Source: Encephalitozoon hellem ATCC 50504 (taxonomy: Eukaryota; Microsporidia; Unikaryonidae). From it: a stretch of DNA of 64,000 bases. Below are positions 36,249-44,742 of the stretch, piece by piece (positions within the stretch are counted from its first letter, which is position 1; the number at the start of each line of letters is the position of its first letter). The DNA lies in assembly GCF_000277815.2 (NCBI RefSeq), contig NC_018475.1:124001-188000 (forward strand). The letters are read 5' to 3'. Below the pieces are notes generated by a model. That model searched no databases, had not been told where the DNA came from, and was given only the letters and a program-made list of their open reading frames with translations. The position numbers were made by a program, and so were the translations under genes.

Positions 36249-37337
36249 CTAAGTAAATATATCAATGATCTCCTTAGCATTAAGCCTTTTCTTATAATTC
36301 ATATCAAGCATTAACTTACATACACGATCGAGTTTGACTCCTCTGAAGTCGTTTCTTCTCAGCCTCATCCAGTTGTCTCCACTCTTTGGAAGGATGATCT
36401 CTGAGATAATTTCCAAGTATATCAGCCCAAGGCTGTATATGTCGCTGGCCTTTGTGCATACATCCCTGAGAACCTCTGGCGCCATGTACCGCTTGTCTCC
36501 ATCCTCATCTATGTCCTCCCCCTCATATCTGCTTATGTTGAAGTCAGAGATCTTGAACACAAACGACTCGGGATCAGTTGGAAACATGCACTGGCACCTA
36601 CCAGAGCATTTCTCCTTCGAGATGACACTTTTCATAAGAATATTCTCTGGTTTTAGATCTAGATGGACAATGTTGCATGAGTGGATCGCATCGAGCCCAC
36701 TTGCTAGTTCATACATCATCTTTCTTGTTATCTCGAGAGAAAACTTGGACTTCTTCAGAAAGTACACCTCATGAATGTAGTCCCGTAGTGTTCCGATGTT
36801 GCAATATTCTAACTCTATAAACAAGTATCCACGGTTTTCCCAAAAGTCATGATATTTAACAACATAGTCCGAATCCACTCTTTTAAGCATTTCTATTTCT
36901 CTCATCCTACTCTTCCGATCAAGCTCCCCAGAAATCCTTTTTTTGCTCTTCTTAACGACCGTGTAATCAGCATCGTAGACACAAAGCTTCCTGCTTTTGT
37001 AAAGCATCACTGGTTCCTCGAGTAGATGGTTCACCTCCCTTCCACCATCCTTCTTGTTCACAAACACTTCGTAAAATGCCCCCTCTCCAGTCTTGCAAAC
37101 AAAATTGCACATATTCTCCTTATCTGCACCTGACATCATATTGTCTGTGCACATAAATACATCGCTGAGGGTAGGACCCTCATTAATTAGAGAGGAATCC
37201 CGAGAATCTGCTGCAAAAGGCACTGACGGCACAAGCATATCTTTATATGGAATCTTCTTCGACGGAGTCTTCGGAGAGCTGAACATGGCCTCTTCTCTTT
37301 CACGCTTTAGTATATATATCTTCTTCAAATGGCTCAT
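36249..37337 (-). CDS. Wee1-like protein kinase with atypical DFN and HLD motifs
   Basis: The protein has 362 residues: an N-terminal tail with SPKTPSKK, then the kinase domain from about 78. The glycine loop is GEGAFYEVF, the catalytic loop HLDLKPEN (225-232), and the metal-binding motif DFN (265-267) instead of DFG. DKRYMAPEVL and LPKSGDNWMRLRR near the end are typical of Wee1/Mik1/Myt1 kinases, which inhibit CDK1 by tyrosine phosphorylation. HLD rather than HRD is also Wee1-like. A cysteine-rich insert (CSGRCQC) lies before DFN. An alternative start is ATG 37286. Confidence 0.72.
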   Translation of the reverse strand: MSHLKKIYILKREREEAMFSSPKTPSKKIPYKDMLVPSVPFAADSRDSSLINEGPTLSDVFMCTDNMMSGADKENMCNFVCKTGEGAFYEVFVNKKDGGREVNHLLEEPVMLYKSRKLCVYDADYTVVKKSKKRISGELDRKSRMREIEMLKRVDSDYVVKYHDFWENRGYLFIELEYCNIGTLRDYIHEVYFLKKSKFSLEITRKMMYELASGLDAIHSCNIVHLDLKPENILMKSVISKEKCSGRCQCMFPTDPESFVFKISDFNISRYEGEDIDEDGDKRYMAPEVLRDVCTKASDIYSLGLIYLEIISEIILPKSGDNWMRLRRNDFRGVKLDRVCKLMLDMNYKKRLNAKEIIDIFT

Positions 37338-37465
37338 TCTGGGTTCCTCAGGGTTAATGCATTTGGGAACGAAATAACCATCTTGCCCACCAGCAGGGCA
37401 TTAACAAAATTTTCCTTGGTTACAACTTTTGACAAACACACAATAACTTTAATGGTCTTATAACG

Positions 37466-38404
37466 TCACTTGTTAGGCTTTCTATAACTGTAAGGAACCT
37501 TCCCATATTCAAAGTCCTCCTCAATAAACTCCTCATCTCCCGTGCCTCTACCCACGCTCTGTCTATCACCCAGCGTTTCAGCATTGTGCATCCACGTCCC
37601 GCTTGCACCTTTTGGTGCTACGTTGCCATAAGCCCCTGAGAACGGGGAGGGAACATCTTGTATATCAAATTCTCCATCGGGCTTTGAATTCTTCCTGTTT
37701 GTATTTCTCCCATATCCCCACGTGTTTTTCTGTCTATACTCATTGTCCTTTCCTTTTGAATAGGGTGATTCCCTTGCAAATCCTCGAGGCTCTCTTTCAT
37801 TGTACCCTCCTCTATGACTTCCATACCCAGCTCCTGGGGCCTTATTATTTCCCTGGCCCCAGGAATTTCCAGGCCCAGTCTCTTGCCGATTCCAATTACT
37901 CCCTTTGTCTTTGTAGCCGCCCCTAGCGCTCATAGGATATTGGTGCGGAGGCCCGGAAAATCCCCCAGCCCAGCTTCCATCCCCTTTGGATCCATCTCCC
38001 TGTCCCTTCTGCAAAGATCGTGCGCCTTGCTCTCTCATTTGCCTTATAGTACTCAATACCCTATCTACATCAAACGGCGCCATAAACACATCAGGACTCT
38101 CTCTAAGGTCCACATATCTATTTGACACCGACTCAATCCTAGCATCGCTTTCAAGAAGATCCATCTCTCCACATAGGGCTATATAGTTCCCTATCCAGAA
38201 GTTATCAAGAACCTCCTTCATATCCCCACACATCAATGCAAATCGCACTTCCTCCGGCGAAATTTCCATCACATCAAGCCCTCTGTATGAAGAGTAAATC
38301 CATTGGGGAGGATCCACCAGAGAGGTGTACCGGACGTGATCATACTTACACTTCGAGCCAAACTTACACTTCCCCTCAAGGAAGAAGCGGCACACATTCT
38401 TCAT
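37466..38404 (-). CDS. CCCH zinc-finger, Gly-rich Nup42-like nucleoporin
   Basis: The product has 312 residues. One CCCH finger lies at the N-terminus (C5-x7-C13-x5-C19-x3-H23). A helical region follows to about 130, then a Gly/Asn/Arg-rich disordered stretch, and a C-terminal FEYGKVPYSYRKP that resembles the Gle1-binding motif of Nup42/hCG1 (F-x-x-G-x-I/V-P). Nup42 sits on the cytoplasmic side of the pore and stimulates mRNA export with Gle1 and Dbp5. Classical FG repeats are nearly absent. Confidence 0.6.
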   Translation of the reverse strand: MKNVCRFFLEGKCKFGSKCKYDHVRYTSLVDPPQWIYSSYRGLDVMEISPEEVRFALMCGDMKEVLDNFWIGNYIALCGEMDLLESDARIESVSNRYVDLRESPDVFMAPFDVDRVLSTIRQMREQGARSLQKGQGDGSKGDGSWAGGFSGPPHQYPMSARGGYKDKGSNWNRQETGPGNSWGQGNNKAPGAGYGSHRGGYNEREPRGFARESPYSKGKDNEYRQKNTWGYGRNTNRKNSKPDGEFDIQDVPSPFSGAYGNVAPKGASGTWMHNAETLGDRQSVGRGTGDEEFIEEDFEYGKVPYSYRKPNK

Positions 38405-38556
38405 CTCAGTGTTAGGTTACGGGGGTTCTTTGTTTTTTGTCTAAATTCCTATGACTCCCCACATCCTCCTTCTAGATAAAAAAGCTTTCCAAATCATCTT
38501 CAAAGACAAAAGACTTTTATTAATTTATATCACCTGCACCAAAGGCATACAGAAAG

Positions 38557-39669
38557 TTACTCGTCCCGCACATCCTCTCCAACATTGATACTCTTGATGT
38601 ACATATCTATTTCCTCTACAACGTGGTCCGGGATCGTCCTCATATCCACTTCAATCTCGTCATTTTCTACAAACTCTCCAGCTCCATTCTTCAGAACAAT
38701 CTTTGCAACGTTTTCTGTTTGTTCCTTAGTCATATTCAGTATGGCGTTTCCTATGCTAACCCTTTCACTCAGCGAGTAGGCTCGAGATGAAGGCGCCTCT
38801 CCAGTCTGCTCCATTAGCTTTGATTCTAGCATCCTAATCTCCCGAGTGTAAGACACAACCTTTCTCTTCAGCTCAGATATCCTGCTTTTGATATCAGCTG
38901 GCAAGGTCTTTTCCATATGCGCTTTTATAGCCCTCTCAAACTCCTGTCCACATGCATAGACCTCCGTCCCCGGTGCATTGAACTTCTTGCAGTTCTCTAC
39001 AATAAGCTCGAGATCTCTTCCAAACTCCTCGACGCTATGGTATTTCCTCTGCTCTAGCTTGTTTCGCATCGTTTGCATGTCCATAGGCTCCTTAATAACA
39101 GAGTAGTATCCAGGAACAAGATCTCCATCTACAGGTTCCAAAAATGGCCAATTGTAGGCCTTATGCTTCGGCCTCACCAAATCGTTAAGAACCTCAGAAC
39201 AAAATTCATAGTCCTCTGTCTTCATCACCTCAATGGGCTTTATGCTCCTCTTCACCTGCTTGGGTCTCACTACTGCAGGCACTTCGGTTTTCTTCCGCTT
39301 CTTAGAGACCTCCTGGGGCATCCCTTCCATCATATCATTGTACACACTCTCAAGGGCCTTCCCCATGTCGTGAACAACTGTTCCAGGTGGGTTGTATGTA
39401 TAGCAGTTGTTGAACATCAGCTTCATGTCACTGTCAAAGCCCTCAGGCCCAGAATATTCCTTCGCATCTAGCTTCTTTCTAATGGTAGACAGGTCCATGG
39501 GGTGCTTTATCTTTTCCGGATAATCAGGAATCCCCAACTTCACAGGATCCACAGGCTCTAGAAATGGAGGCGCATTCGAATTTCGCTTGATCCTGGTCAA
39601 CACCTGAGAACAGTACTTAAGCTGGTGCTCAGCCAAAATACTCCCAGAGTTCGTCTCGTCCTCCTCCAT
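38557..39669 (-). CDS. BDF1: BET-family double-bromodomain protein
   Basis: The 370-residue protein has bromodomain 1 (about 15-115, with PPFLEPVDPVKLGIPDYPEKIKHPMDLSTI in outline), bromodomain 2 (about 155-255, with WPFLEPVDGDLVPGYYSVIKEPMDMQTM), a basic coiled segment and an NET/ET-like acidic C-terminus. BET proteins read acetylated H4 and support TFIID recruitment. It is shorter than yeast Bdf1 (686). The frame opens at a TTG (39696); the first ATG is 39669. Confidence 0.88.
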   Translation of the reverse strand: MEEDETNSGSILAEHQLKYCSQVLTRIKRNSNAPPFLEPVDPVKLGIPDYPEKIKHPMDLSTIRKKLDAKEYSGPEGFDSDMKLMFNNCYTYNPPGTVVHDMGKALESVYNDMMEGMPQEVSKKRKKTEVPAVVRPKQVKRSIKPIEVMKTEDYEFCSEVLNDLVRPKHKAYNWPFLEPVDGDLVPGYYSVIKEPMDMQTMRNKLEQRKYHSVEEFGRDLELIVENCKKFNAPGTEVYACGQEFERAIKAHMEKTLPADIKSRISELKRKVVSYTREIRMLESKLMEQTGEAPSSRAYSLSERVSIGNAILNMTKEQTENVAKIVLKNGAGEFVENDEIEVDMRTIPDHVVEEIDMYIKSINVGEDVRDE

Positions 39670-39768
39670 CTTTTCAAGGGGTATGAAAAATTTCAAAACA
39701 AAAAAATATCTAATACACAGAGCTATTATATATAAATATATTTCTTTACCTAAGCCAGATAAGCATAT

Positions 39769-40704
39769 TCATGCAGGGTTATTATTTGCCGCTACATTTG
39801 TATTCAATCCGCCAATATACGAACAAAGAGATAAAAGAGATATAAAGATAATAGGTAGAAGTATCACGTTTTTGCTCCCAGAATGTCGGAAAAATGGTGC
39901 CATGTACTGTAGTACGGAGGTCACCACCTTCCGTATAACAGTGCTGAATACAAATGCCTTCTTTATGTAATCAGACCCTCCACTCCAAAATCCCCAAACA
40001 ATAAAGATTAGCATAAAAACCACCTCTGTAACCGTGATCATGGGCATACTAGAAAACGGATCCTTGTCTATTCCATGAAACTCCTCCTCGTCATCTTCAA
40101 ATCGGATAACAATCCCTGAAGTATTCGAATATGTCCCGCGCTCTTTGAAGCCAGATATGTACTGGTATCCCTGCATCACAAGATTATAAAGAGAATAAAG
40201 GAGAGATAGCAAGTTGTAAAGCCCTGAAGAGCTTTTCAGCGTGCCTAAGGAAATATCGCGGGCACTCCTTTGGCTGATGGCAGAATGACCAGCATTCCAC
40301 ATTGAAAGCATCATAACCATTATTGCGAAAAACATCATCAAAATTCCAAAAAAATCTATCACTACATTCAACTTGTTTCTAATGAAAAACTTACGCAATT
40401 CCCTCATCCATCTGATTATTTTATCTTTGTAGGACCCTTTCTTGGGCTTGCTATGCTTTATTATATATGTGGTGGGAACCTTGTGAAGCCCATCTACTAT
40501 GCCCATTGCAACTAGAGCACACGAAATATACTTGCAATATACATTATCTAGAGATCCTTCACAGTATGTTAAACAAATAATCCCAACAAGTGCATAGAGG
40601 AAGCACTCCAGGAAATTTAGGGCTATCGACGCTATGTATCTGAATTCTTCTAGCCATCCTCCGACTGTTCTGGATATCGAGGAAATCTTTTTTTCTATAT
40701 CCAT
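39769..40704 (-). CDS. Multi-pass membrane protein, lineage-specific
   Basis: This 311-residue protein has about five hydrophobic segments (around 25-47, 55-65, 112-135, 170-185, 225-240 and 278-298) and a basic loop KHSKPKKGSYKDKI. An acidic patch FEDDEEEFHGIDKD precedes the last segments. The general plan is reminiscent of PEX11-type elongating proteins, but microsporidia lack peroxisomes and no motif supports it. Function unknown. Confidence 0.55.
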   Translation of the reverse strand: MDIEKKISSISRTVGGWLEEFRYIASIALNFLECFLYALVGIICLTYCEGSLDNVYCKYISCALVAMGIVDGLHKVPTTYIIKHSKPKKGSYKDKIIRWMRELRKFFIRNKLNVVIDFFGILMMFFAIMVMMLSMWNAGHSAISQRSARDISLGTLKSSSGLYNLLSLLYSLYNLVMQGYQYISGFKERGTYSNTSGIVIRFEDDEEEFHGIDKDPFSSMPMITVTEVVFMLIFIVWGFWSGGSDYIKKAFVFSTVIRKVVTSVLQYMAPFFRHSGSKNVILLPIIFISLLSLCSYIGGLNTNVAANNNPA

Positions 40705-40806
40705 AAGGGTTGGTGGCGAAAAACTTTAACATAGCTTCTTTGAGGAGAATAGGAGTAGTTCTTAGGGATTACCAATAAAGATAAATGGCAGCTCTGTATA
40801 AGGGTG

Positions 40807-41157
40807 ATGGAAGAAAAGTTTAAAGCAACTCTGAGTGGAAAACTTCGTGCATGCCTGGGATGCTCCCAGATAAAGACACAGAATGGGTTCAGGAAAGACG
40901 GATGTGAGAATTGTCCAATGCTAGCCATGAAGGGGAATATTGCGAATGTTAATGAGTGCACTTCAAGCAATTTCAAGGGAGTTGTGGCTCTTCTGCAGCC
41001 ATCAAGTAGCTGGGTCGGAAAGTGGCAAAGAATAGGAGAGTTCAAAAAAGGACTCTATGCAATGACTGTCGAGGGCACCCTTCCTGAAGACTTTATTAAG
41101 GACGTAGAGCAACATGGGAGAGTCTACTATGAAAGAACAGAATCTTTCAAATTGTAA
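40807..41157 (+). CDS. SPT4: Transcription elongation factor Spt4
   Basis: The 116-residue protein has the Spt4 zinc finger CLGC...DGCENCP (residues about 18-38), the NECTSSNFKGVVALLQPSSSWVGKWQ block in outline, and GLYAMTVEGTLP. Spt4 pairs with the NGN domain of Spt5 in DSIF to keep Pol II, and Pol I, processive. The frame opens with a GTG (40804) directly before ATG 40807. The full family length is present. Confidence 0.9.
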   Translation: MEEKFKATLSGKLRACLGCSQIKTQNGFRKDGCENCPMLAMKGNIANVNECTSSNFKGVVALLQPSSSWVGKWQRIGEFKKGLYAMTVEGTLPEDFIKDVEQHGRVYYERTESFKL

Positions 41158-41212
41158 GAGACTAAGCCTTGTTACCGCTCTTTTTTGTTAACTGGATTTG
41201 CGCTACCCTTGG

Positions 41213-41605
41213 ATGGAAAAAATTGAGCTTGAGGATGTCGATGACGCCACATTAAGGGAGAAGCTGTTTGTAAAAGCAGCATCTAAATTCTTAAAGACTA
41301 TGGACTTCAAGATGGTTGATGAGGGATATGAAGGAGAGTTGATGAGGTCCCAGAAGGAGATTGAGCAAGGAGAAAATGACATGCGAAGAAAGGCTGAAAA
41401 GATGATGAAGAGACATAGTGAAATGAGATTGAAGAGGAAGTCCAAGGCGTCCGAGCTGGACTCTGACGATCTCGAGTCAGAAGGCTTCGTTGCGCCCATG
41501 CTAAGCAACAGGGAAACCAGGAGGAAGAATAAGGGGAAGCATCCTGTGAACAGATCACTAAAAAGAAGAAGGATGAAGAAGAGGCAAAAGAGACACAGAC
41601 ACTGA
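41213..41605 (+). CDS. Basic nucleolar-type protein, possibly Sas10/Utp3 C-terminal-like
   Basis: The 130-residue protein has an acidic N-terminal helix, a charged coiled middle (MRRKAEKMMKRHSEMRLKRK), and a very basic end (NRETRRKNKGKHPVNRSLKRRRMKKRQKRHRH). The RKNKGKHPVNRSLKRR segment loosely recalls the Sas10/Utp3 C-terminal block (KNKGL..R..K..RNPR.KHR). A nucleolar RNA-binding role is plausible but not demonstrated. The frame opens at a TTG (41198); the first ATG is 41213, after ctaccc. Confidence 0.45.
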   Translation: MEKIELEDVDDATLREKLFVKAASKFLKTMDFKMVDEGYEGELMRSQKEIEQGENDMRRKAEKMMKRHSEMRLKRKSKASELDSDDLESEGFVAPMLSNRETRRKNKGKHPVNRSLKRRRMKKRQKRHRH

Positions 41606-41656
41606 CCTAGCCATTTATTGACTTAGGTGCCCAGTAATAAATATAGTTCTAGGTTC

Positions 41657-41803
41657 ATGTTTTATGGCAGATATCAAGATAAGCCCAGCGAGATAATTGG
41701 TTATGACTTTGAAACAGCAGCTCTTAGCCTGAGGCACAAATGGGAGAGAGGAGTCTCCTTTAAAACAAGTGATAAGGCGGTCTATGCGGACTGCGGTTTA
41801 TGA
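41657..41803 (+). CDS. Possible 48-residue protein overlapping the cyclin start
   Basis: ATG 41657 opens a 48-codon frame ending in TGA 41801-41803. Its stop overlaps the cyclin ATG (41800) by four bases as ATGA. The peptide is soluble and mixed in composition (starts MFYGRYQDKP, contains LRHKWERGV), and it fills the only sizeable spacer here. I do not recognise it. An upstream reading frame that controls cyclin translation is an alternative. Confidence 0.33.
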   Translation: MFYGRYQDKPSEIIGYDFETAALSLRHKWERGVSFKTSDKAVYADCGL

Positions 41804-42411
41804 ATGCGAGTAGCGGGGAGTGTTCTTTGATAAATGACGTAACACTATCAAGATTCAAGCAGTTCCTTGGAACAAGTATAAACGATGGGTATACAAGGCA
41901 TAGAATATGCAAAAGCTTGAAAAGAAGCCGCACTAGCCTATACACTGTCCTAACCGCAAAGAATCTTTTCGATAAGACAAAAAGATATCTTCCTGGCTAT
42001 ATCGAGAAAATAGAGAAGGGATCTCTGTCGGATGTAGACAGATTCATATCTAGCAGAAAGAAAATGGAGCTAGAGAAAATACTTGGTAACGAATATCTCT
42101 TATTCATAGGATGCACAATAATATCATCGAAAATATACATGGATCTCTCATACACTAACTTCTCGTGGATTGAAGTATGCCATCATGGTGTCGACCAGAT
42201 AAATGTTGCAGAAAGGCAGATCTTACAGGTCCTGGACTACGACGTAAACCTTCAATGGATAGAGCTCAAAAAGATGTATGACGAGTTTGGCGCAGTACCC
42301 AATGAGGTCCTTACTGGCCAAGTGGAAGTAAAACGAAGAAAAGGATTCTTTAAATGGGCATTTGGTTCTCTGTTCCGCCTCATTTCGTGTGTGGATGCAA
42401 TGAATAAATAG
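41800..42411 (+). CDS. PCL/Pho80-type cyclin
   Basis: The 203-residue product carries a single cyclin box (about 20-160): TRHRICKSLKRSRTSLYTVLTAKNLFDKT, then LFIGCTIISSKIYMDLSYTNFSWIEVCHHGVDQINVAERQILQVLDYDVNL in outline. The S-K-x-x-D-x-x-Y-x-N-x-x-W pattern and the E-x-x-x-L-x-x-L-D-Y-D-V end are those of the Pho80/Pcl cyclins that bind Pho85/CDK5-type kinases. The kinase partner is not certain; the CDK at 50 kb is of another class. Confidence 0.72.
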   Translation: MNASSGECSLINDVTLSRFKQFLGTSINDGYTRHRICKSLKRSRTSLYTVLTAKNLFDKTKRYLPGYIEKIEKGSLSDVDRFISSRKKMELEKILGNEYLLFIGCTIISSKIYMDLSYTNFSWIEVCHHGVDQINVAERQILQVLDYDVNLQWIELKKMYDEFGAVPNEVLTGQVEVKRRKGFFKWAFGSLFRLISCVDAMNK

Positions 42412-42505
42412 AAGCCCAACCTCAAGTAGAAACCAATAAACAGATATACGTCTTCTTCAAATATTTATTTTGTCAAAAAAGATATCTTACACTCGGGCTC
42501 TCCTT

Positions 42506-43294
42506 CTATTCAGAGGATCGGCTATCTCTATCATTCCTTGATACATTCAGTGCTCCAAATCCAAGCTTCCTAATGTCCGACTCATCTCCGTTGACATTGA
42601 AAGCCTTCTTCTGAGATGTCCTAAGAGACGGAAGCGTGCCCTTCCTTATAACAACAGGCTTGTCTATTTTTATCTTTGTATTCTTTGGCTCGTCAGGCTG
42701 CTTCTCACTTGCCATACTCTTCTCCTCTACATATTTTGCATCAGAATCTGAAAACTTGGGCATTTTTCTTTCCTCTATCTCTCTAGGCTCCAGGACCCTT
42801 TCACTTCTTTTTGCTAAGTTCTCGATGAAAGAGATGCCGGGCTCGTCCTTTTCATTCTTCTCGGACAGCTCATCAACGGTCTTCGAGTACCACCCTGCTT
42901 TTGTGTACTTGGCCCGAAGGTCTGAAACCTTTCCAAGCTTAGGAGCATTGGAGTTCCCGGACACATACACCCTCCGGAGCTCTGAAAGGTTCCATGTGTC
43001 TAGGATAGTGGACTTCACCTTGGTTATTTTGACACCAAGCTCTCGGTGCTTTGCAGCACATTCCGTACATATGAAGAATCCGTATGTCACTGTCACCCAT
43101 ATCGGTGACAGATTGTTGCAGTCTGCACATCTCTTATTGTTTGACTGCATCCTTATGTATTTGAAAAACCTGTTCACGAGGGACTTTTCAAGTACTCGGT
43201 CTTCAGACATATTATCGGGGCTCTTCGAGGAATGTTTTTGTGATTGTGTTCTAAATCCTGAAATATGGGAGACAGTCACCAAAAAGGAAGCCAT
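42506..43294 (-). CDS. GLO3: ArfGAP, Glo3/ArfGAP2-3 type
   Basis: The protein has 262 residues. The ArfGAP zinc finger is C-A-D-C...F-I-C-T-E-C with HRELGVKITKVKSTILDTW and the expected Arg after AAKH. The tail contains GFGALNVSR, like the LGA-x-K-V-S repeats of Glo3/ArfGAP2-3, which favours that subfamily. It would trigger Arf1 GTP hydrolysis in COPI vesicle formation, alongside SEC27 in this window. Two starts are possible: 43294 (29 residues longer) or 43210, which begins MSEDRVLEKSL, closer to family starts. Confidence 0.8.
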   Translation of the reverse strand: MASFLVTVSHISGFRTQSQKHSSKSPDNMSEDRVLEKSLVNRFFKYIRMQSNNKRCADCNNLSPIWVTVTYGFFICTECAAKHRELGVKITKVKSTILDTWNLSELRRVYVSGNSNAPKLGKVSDLRAKYTKAGWYSKTVDELSEKNEKDEPGISFIENLAKRSERVLEPREIEERKMPKFSDSDAKYVEEKSMASEKQPDEPKNTKIKIDKPVVIRKGTLPSLRTSQKKAFNVNGDESDIRKLGFGALNVSRNDRDSRSSE

Positions 43295-43309
43295 ATAAAA
43301 AGCATTTAA

Positions 43310-43987
43310 TTATGCAATGATCTGATCAGAGTACTTTTGATATGTGAAGTAAGGTGATTCGTGTGGATGGTGATGATGGTGATGATGTCTGTGAGAATGC
43401 TCATCCAGATCTTCATCATACTTATCTTTACTTTTGGACGTTTCATTAAATATGAGTATCTGAGAAGCGTTTGGAGTGTTTGGAATTTCCATAACAGATC
43501 CATTTTCTTCCAAAGATGGTTTATACTCAGGATCTTCAGGTGAGTAGATAACATCGAATTTTTGCCTGCTGTTCTCTGAGCAGGTGGCCCCATATATGCT
43601 CCCACTGTCATCGTACTCCAAACACAAGTCTTCGTTCTTGATTGTATATCCATCTTTCATATTTCCTCCAATCTCAAACTTTTGTGTAAATCCATCATTT
43701 CTGGAATGATAGATAAGCTTTGTCTTACCATTTTTTGGATGGTGAAGATCCAAGACATAGTCACTATTCACTTCCTTTATAACCTTGATGCCAGGTGATA
43801 ACTCTTCGCTTTTAAACTCCGATGGAGACCCTGTTGTAGACATAGCAGCTAGCTGGTAGTTTATCCCATAGTCTGTACTCCACCAATGGCCTCCCTTGGT
43901 TAGATGCCTCCTTGTTCCATTTTTCGTAAAAATTGAGAATCCAGAAATGGTCTTTATGAGCTGAAATATTATCGCAGTCTTCCTCAT
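43310..43987 (-). CDS. Secreted ricin-B-lectin-like protein, His-rich C-terminus
   Basis: The product has 225 residues: a hydrophobic leader (about 1-20), a beta-trefoil-like domain with repeated units (FKSEELSPG, KLIYHSRNDGFTQKFEI, and CLEYDD...ATC with C122 and C136), YSPEDPEY, a linker, the short motif QILIFN (176-181), and a histidine-rich tail (197-209). It is a tandem paralogue of the next upstream gene. Lectin-like proteins of this group are secreted in Encephalitozoon; sugar binding here is unproven. ATG 43987 is supported by a TATA box at -28. Confidence 0.72.
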   Translation of the reverse strand: MRKTAIIFQLIKTISGFSIFTKNGTRRHLTKGGHWWSTDYGINYQLAAMSTTGSPSEFKSEELSPGIKVIKEVNSDYVLDLHHPKNGKTKLIYHSRNDGFTQKFEIGGNMKDGYTIKNEDLCLEYDDSGSIYGATCSENSRQKFDVIYSPEDPEYKPSLEENGSVMEIPNTPNASQILIFNETSKSKDKYDEDLDEHSHRHHHHHHHPHESPYFTYQKYSDQIIA

Positions 43988-44007
43988 AAATGTAGAGAGA
44001 ATATGAA

Positions 44008-44015
44008 CTTTTATA
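44008..44015 (-). promoter_or_regulatory. TATA box of the lectin-like gene starting at 43987
   Basis: On the minus strand TATAAAAG occupies 28 to 21 nt before ATG 43987. It supports that ATG over the upstream TTG at 44026. Confidence 0.6.
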
Positions 44016-44107
44016 AGTAAATTCAAGGTCCGTTACATATTATGTAGCATAATGGACAAATTGGAATAGATAACTAAGAGGTGTCTTAAGTGTACCTAAT
44101 AGCTTTA

Positions 44108-44713
44108 TTATACAATAAGACCATTGTTGCTAGAAAAACGACTACCCTCATCAAATGCAGAGGAAGATTCATCGTGAGGATTATGTACATGGAGATGCTT
44201 TTTTCTTCCTCCATTAAATATAAGTATTTGCGGTGATGGATTAGGAGCTGCAGGCGCAGATGCTTCAGCAGGAACAGGAACCTCGACAGGCGGCGTATAC
44301 CCTGGGTCGTCAGGTGAGTAGACAAGGGCAAACTTCTGCTGAGGTTTTGAAGAGCACGTGGTCAGATACATGTTTCCTTCCGTGCCGCGCTCCAGACACT
44401 TGTTCCCGTTTTTAATGTAGTGGCCACCTGCTCCGTCTGCGACAACACCGAATCTCTGGTTTGCGCCTTTATGGTTGCTATAGAAGATCAGATTTGTCCT
44501 ACCTCCTTCTATATCCAGAACTTTGCCAGTGCTCTTGTCAGTAAAAATCTCTCCTCCTGCTACTATCTCCTCGACCTTGAAGTCTACAGGCTTTCCTTCT
44601 GAGGACATATATGCTCTTCCATTCTTATTCACAAGAGATTCTCCCTTACCGTCAGTGGAAGTTATTATAAGCCCGAAGGCTGTTCCCATCATGCATGCGT
44701 AAGCGATTATCAT
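44108..44713 (-). CDS. Secreted ricin-B-lectin-like protein, tandem paralogue
   Basis: The product has 201 residues from ATG 44713, or 209 from ATG 44737. The leader (MIIAYACMMGTAFGLI) is a good signal peptide. The trefoil-like domain has YMSSEGKPVDFKVEEI, NLIFYSNHKGANQRFGV, the CLER...TTC cysteine pair and YSPDDPGY. A Pro/Ala/Glu-rich linker leads to QILIFN and a short His-containing tail. The 44713 start is chosen because a TATAAAT box ends on the 44737 ATG itself and would sit at -29 relative to 44713. It is tandem with the 43.3 kb copy. Confidence 0.72.
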   Translation of the reverse strand: MIIAYACMMGTAFGLIITSTDGKGESLVNKNGRAYMSSEGKPVDFKVEEIVAGGEIFTDKSTGKVLDIEGGRTNLIFYSNHKGANQRFGVVADGAGGHYIKNGNKCLERGTEGNMYLTTCSSKPQQKFALVYSPDDPGYTPPVEVPVPAEASAPAAPNPSPQILIFNGGRKKHLHVHNPHDESSSAFDEGSRFSSNNGLIV

Positions 44714-44735
44714 AAGCGTAAAGCTGCTAGCTTGC

Positions 44736-44742
44736 ATTTATA
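44736..44742 (-). promoter_or_regulatory. TATA box of the second tandem lectin-like gene
   Basis: On the minus strand gataaaTATAAATg places TATAAAT 29 nt before ATG 44713. The box overlaps the alternative ATG at 44737, which argues against that start. Confidence 0.45.

Noticed and set aside
42636..43298. 220-codon open frame antisense to the ArfGAP gene
   Set aside because: Phe/Ser-rich translation typical of antisense to Lys/Glu-rich coding sequence; the ArfGAP zinc finger is on the other strand.
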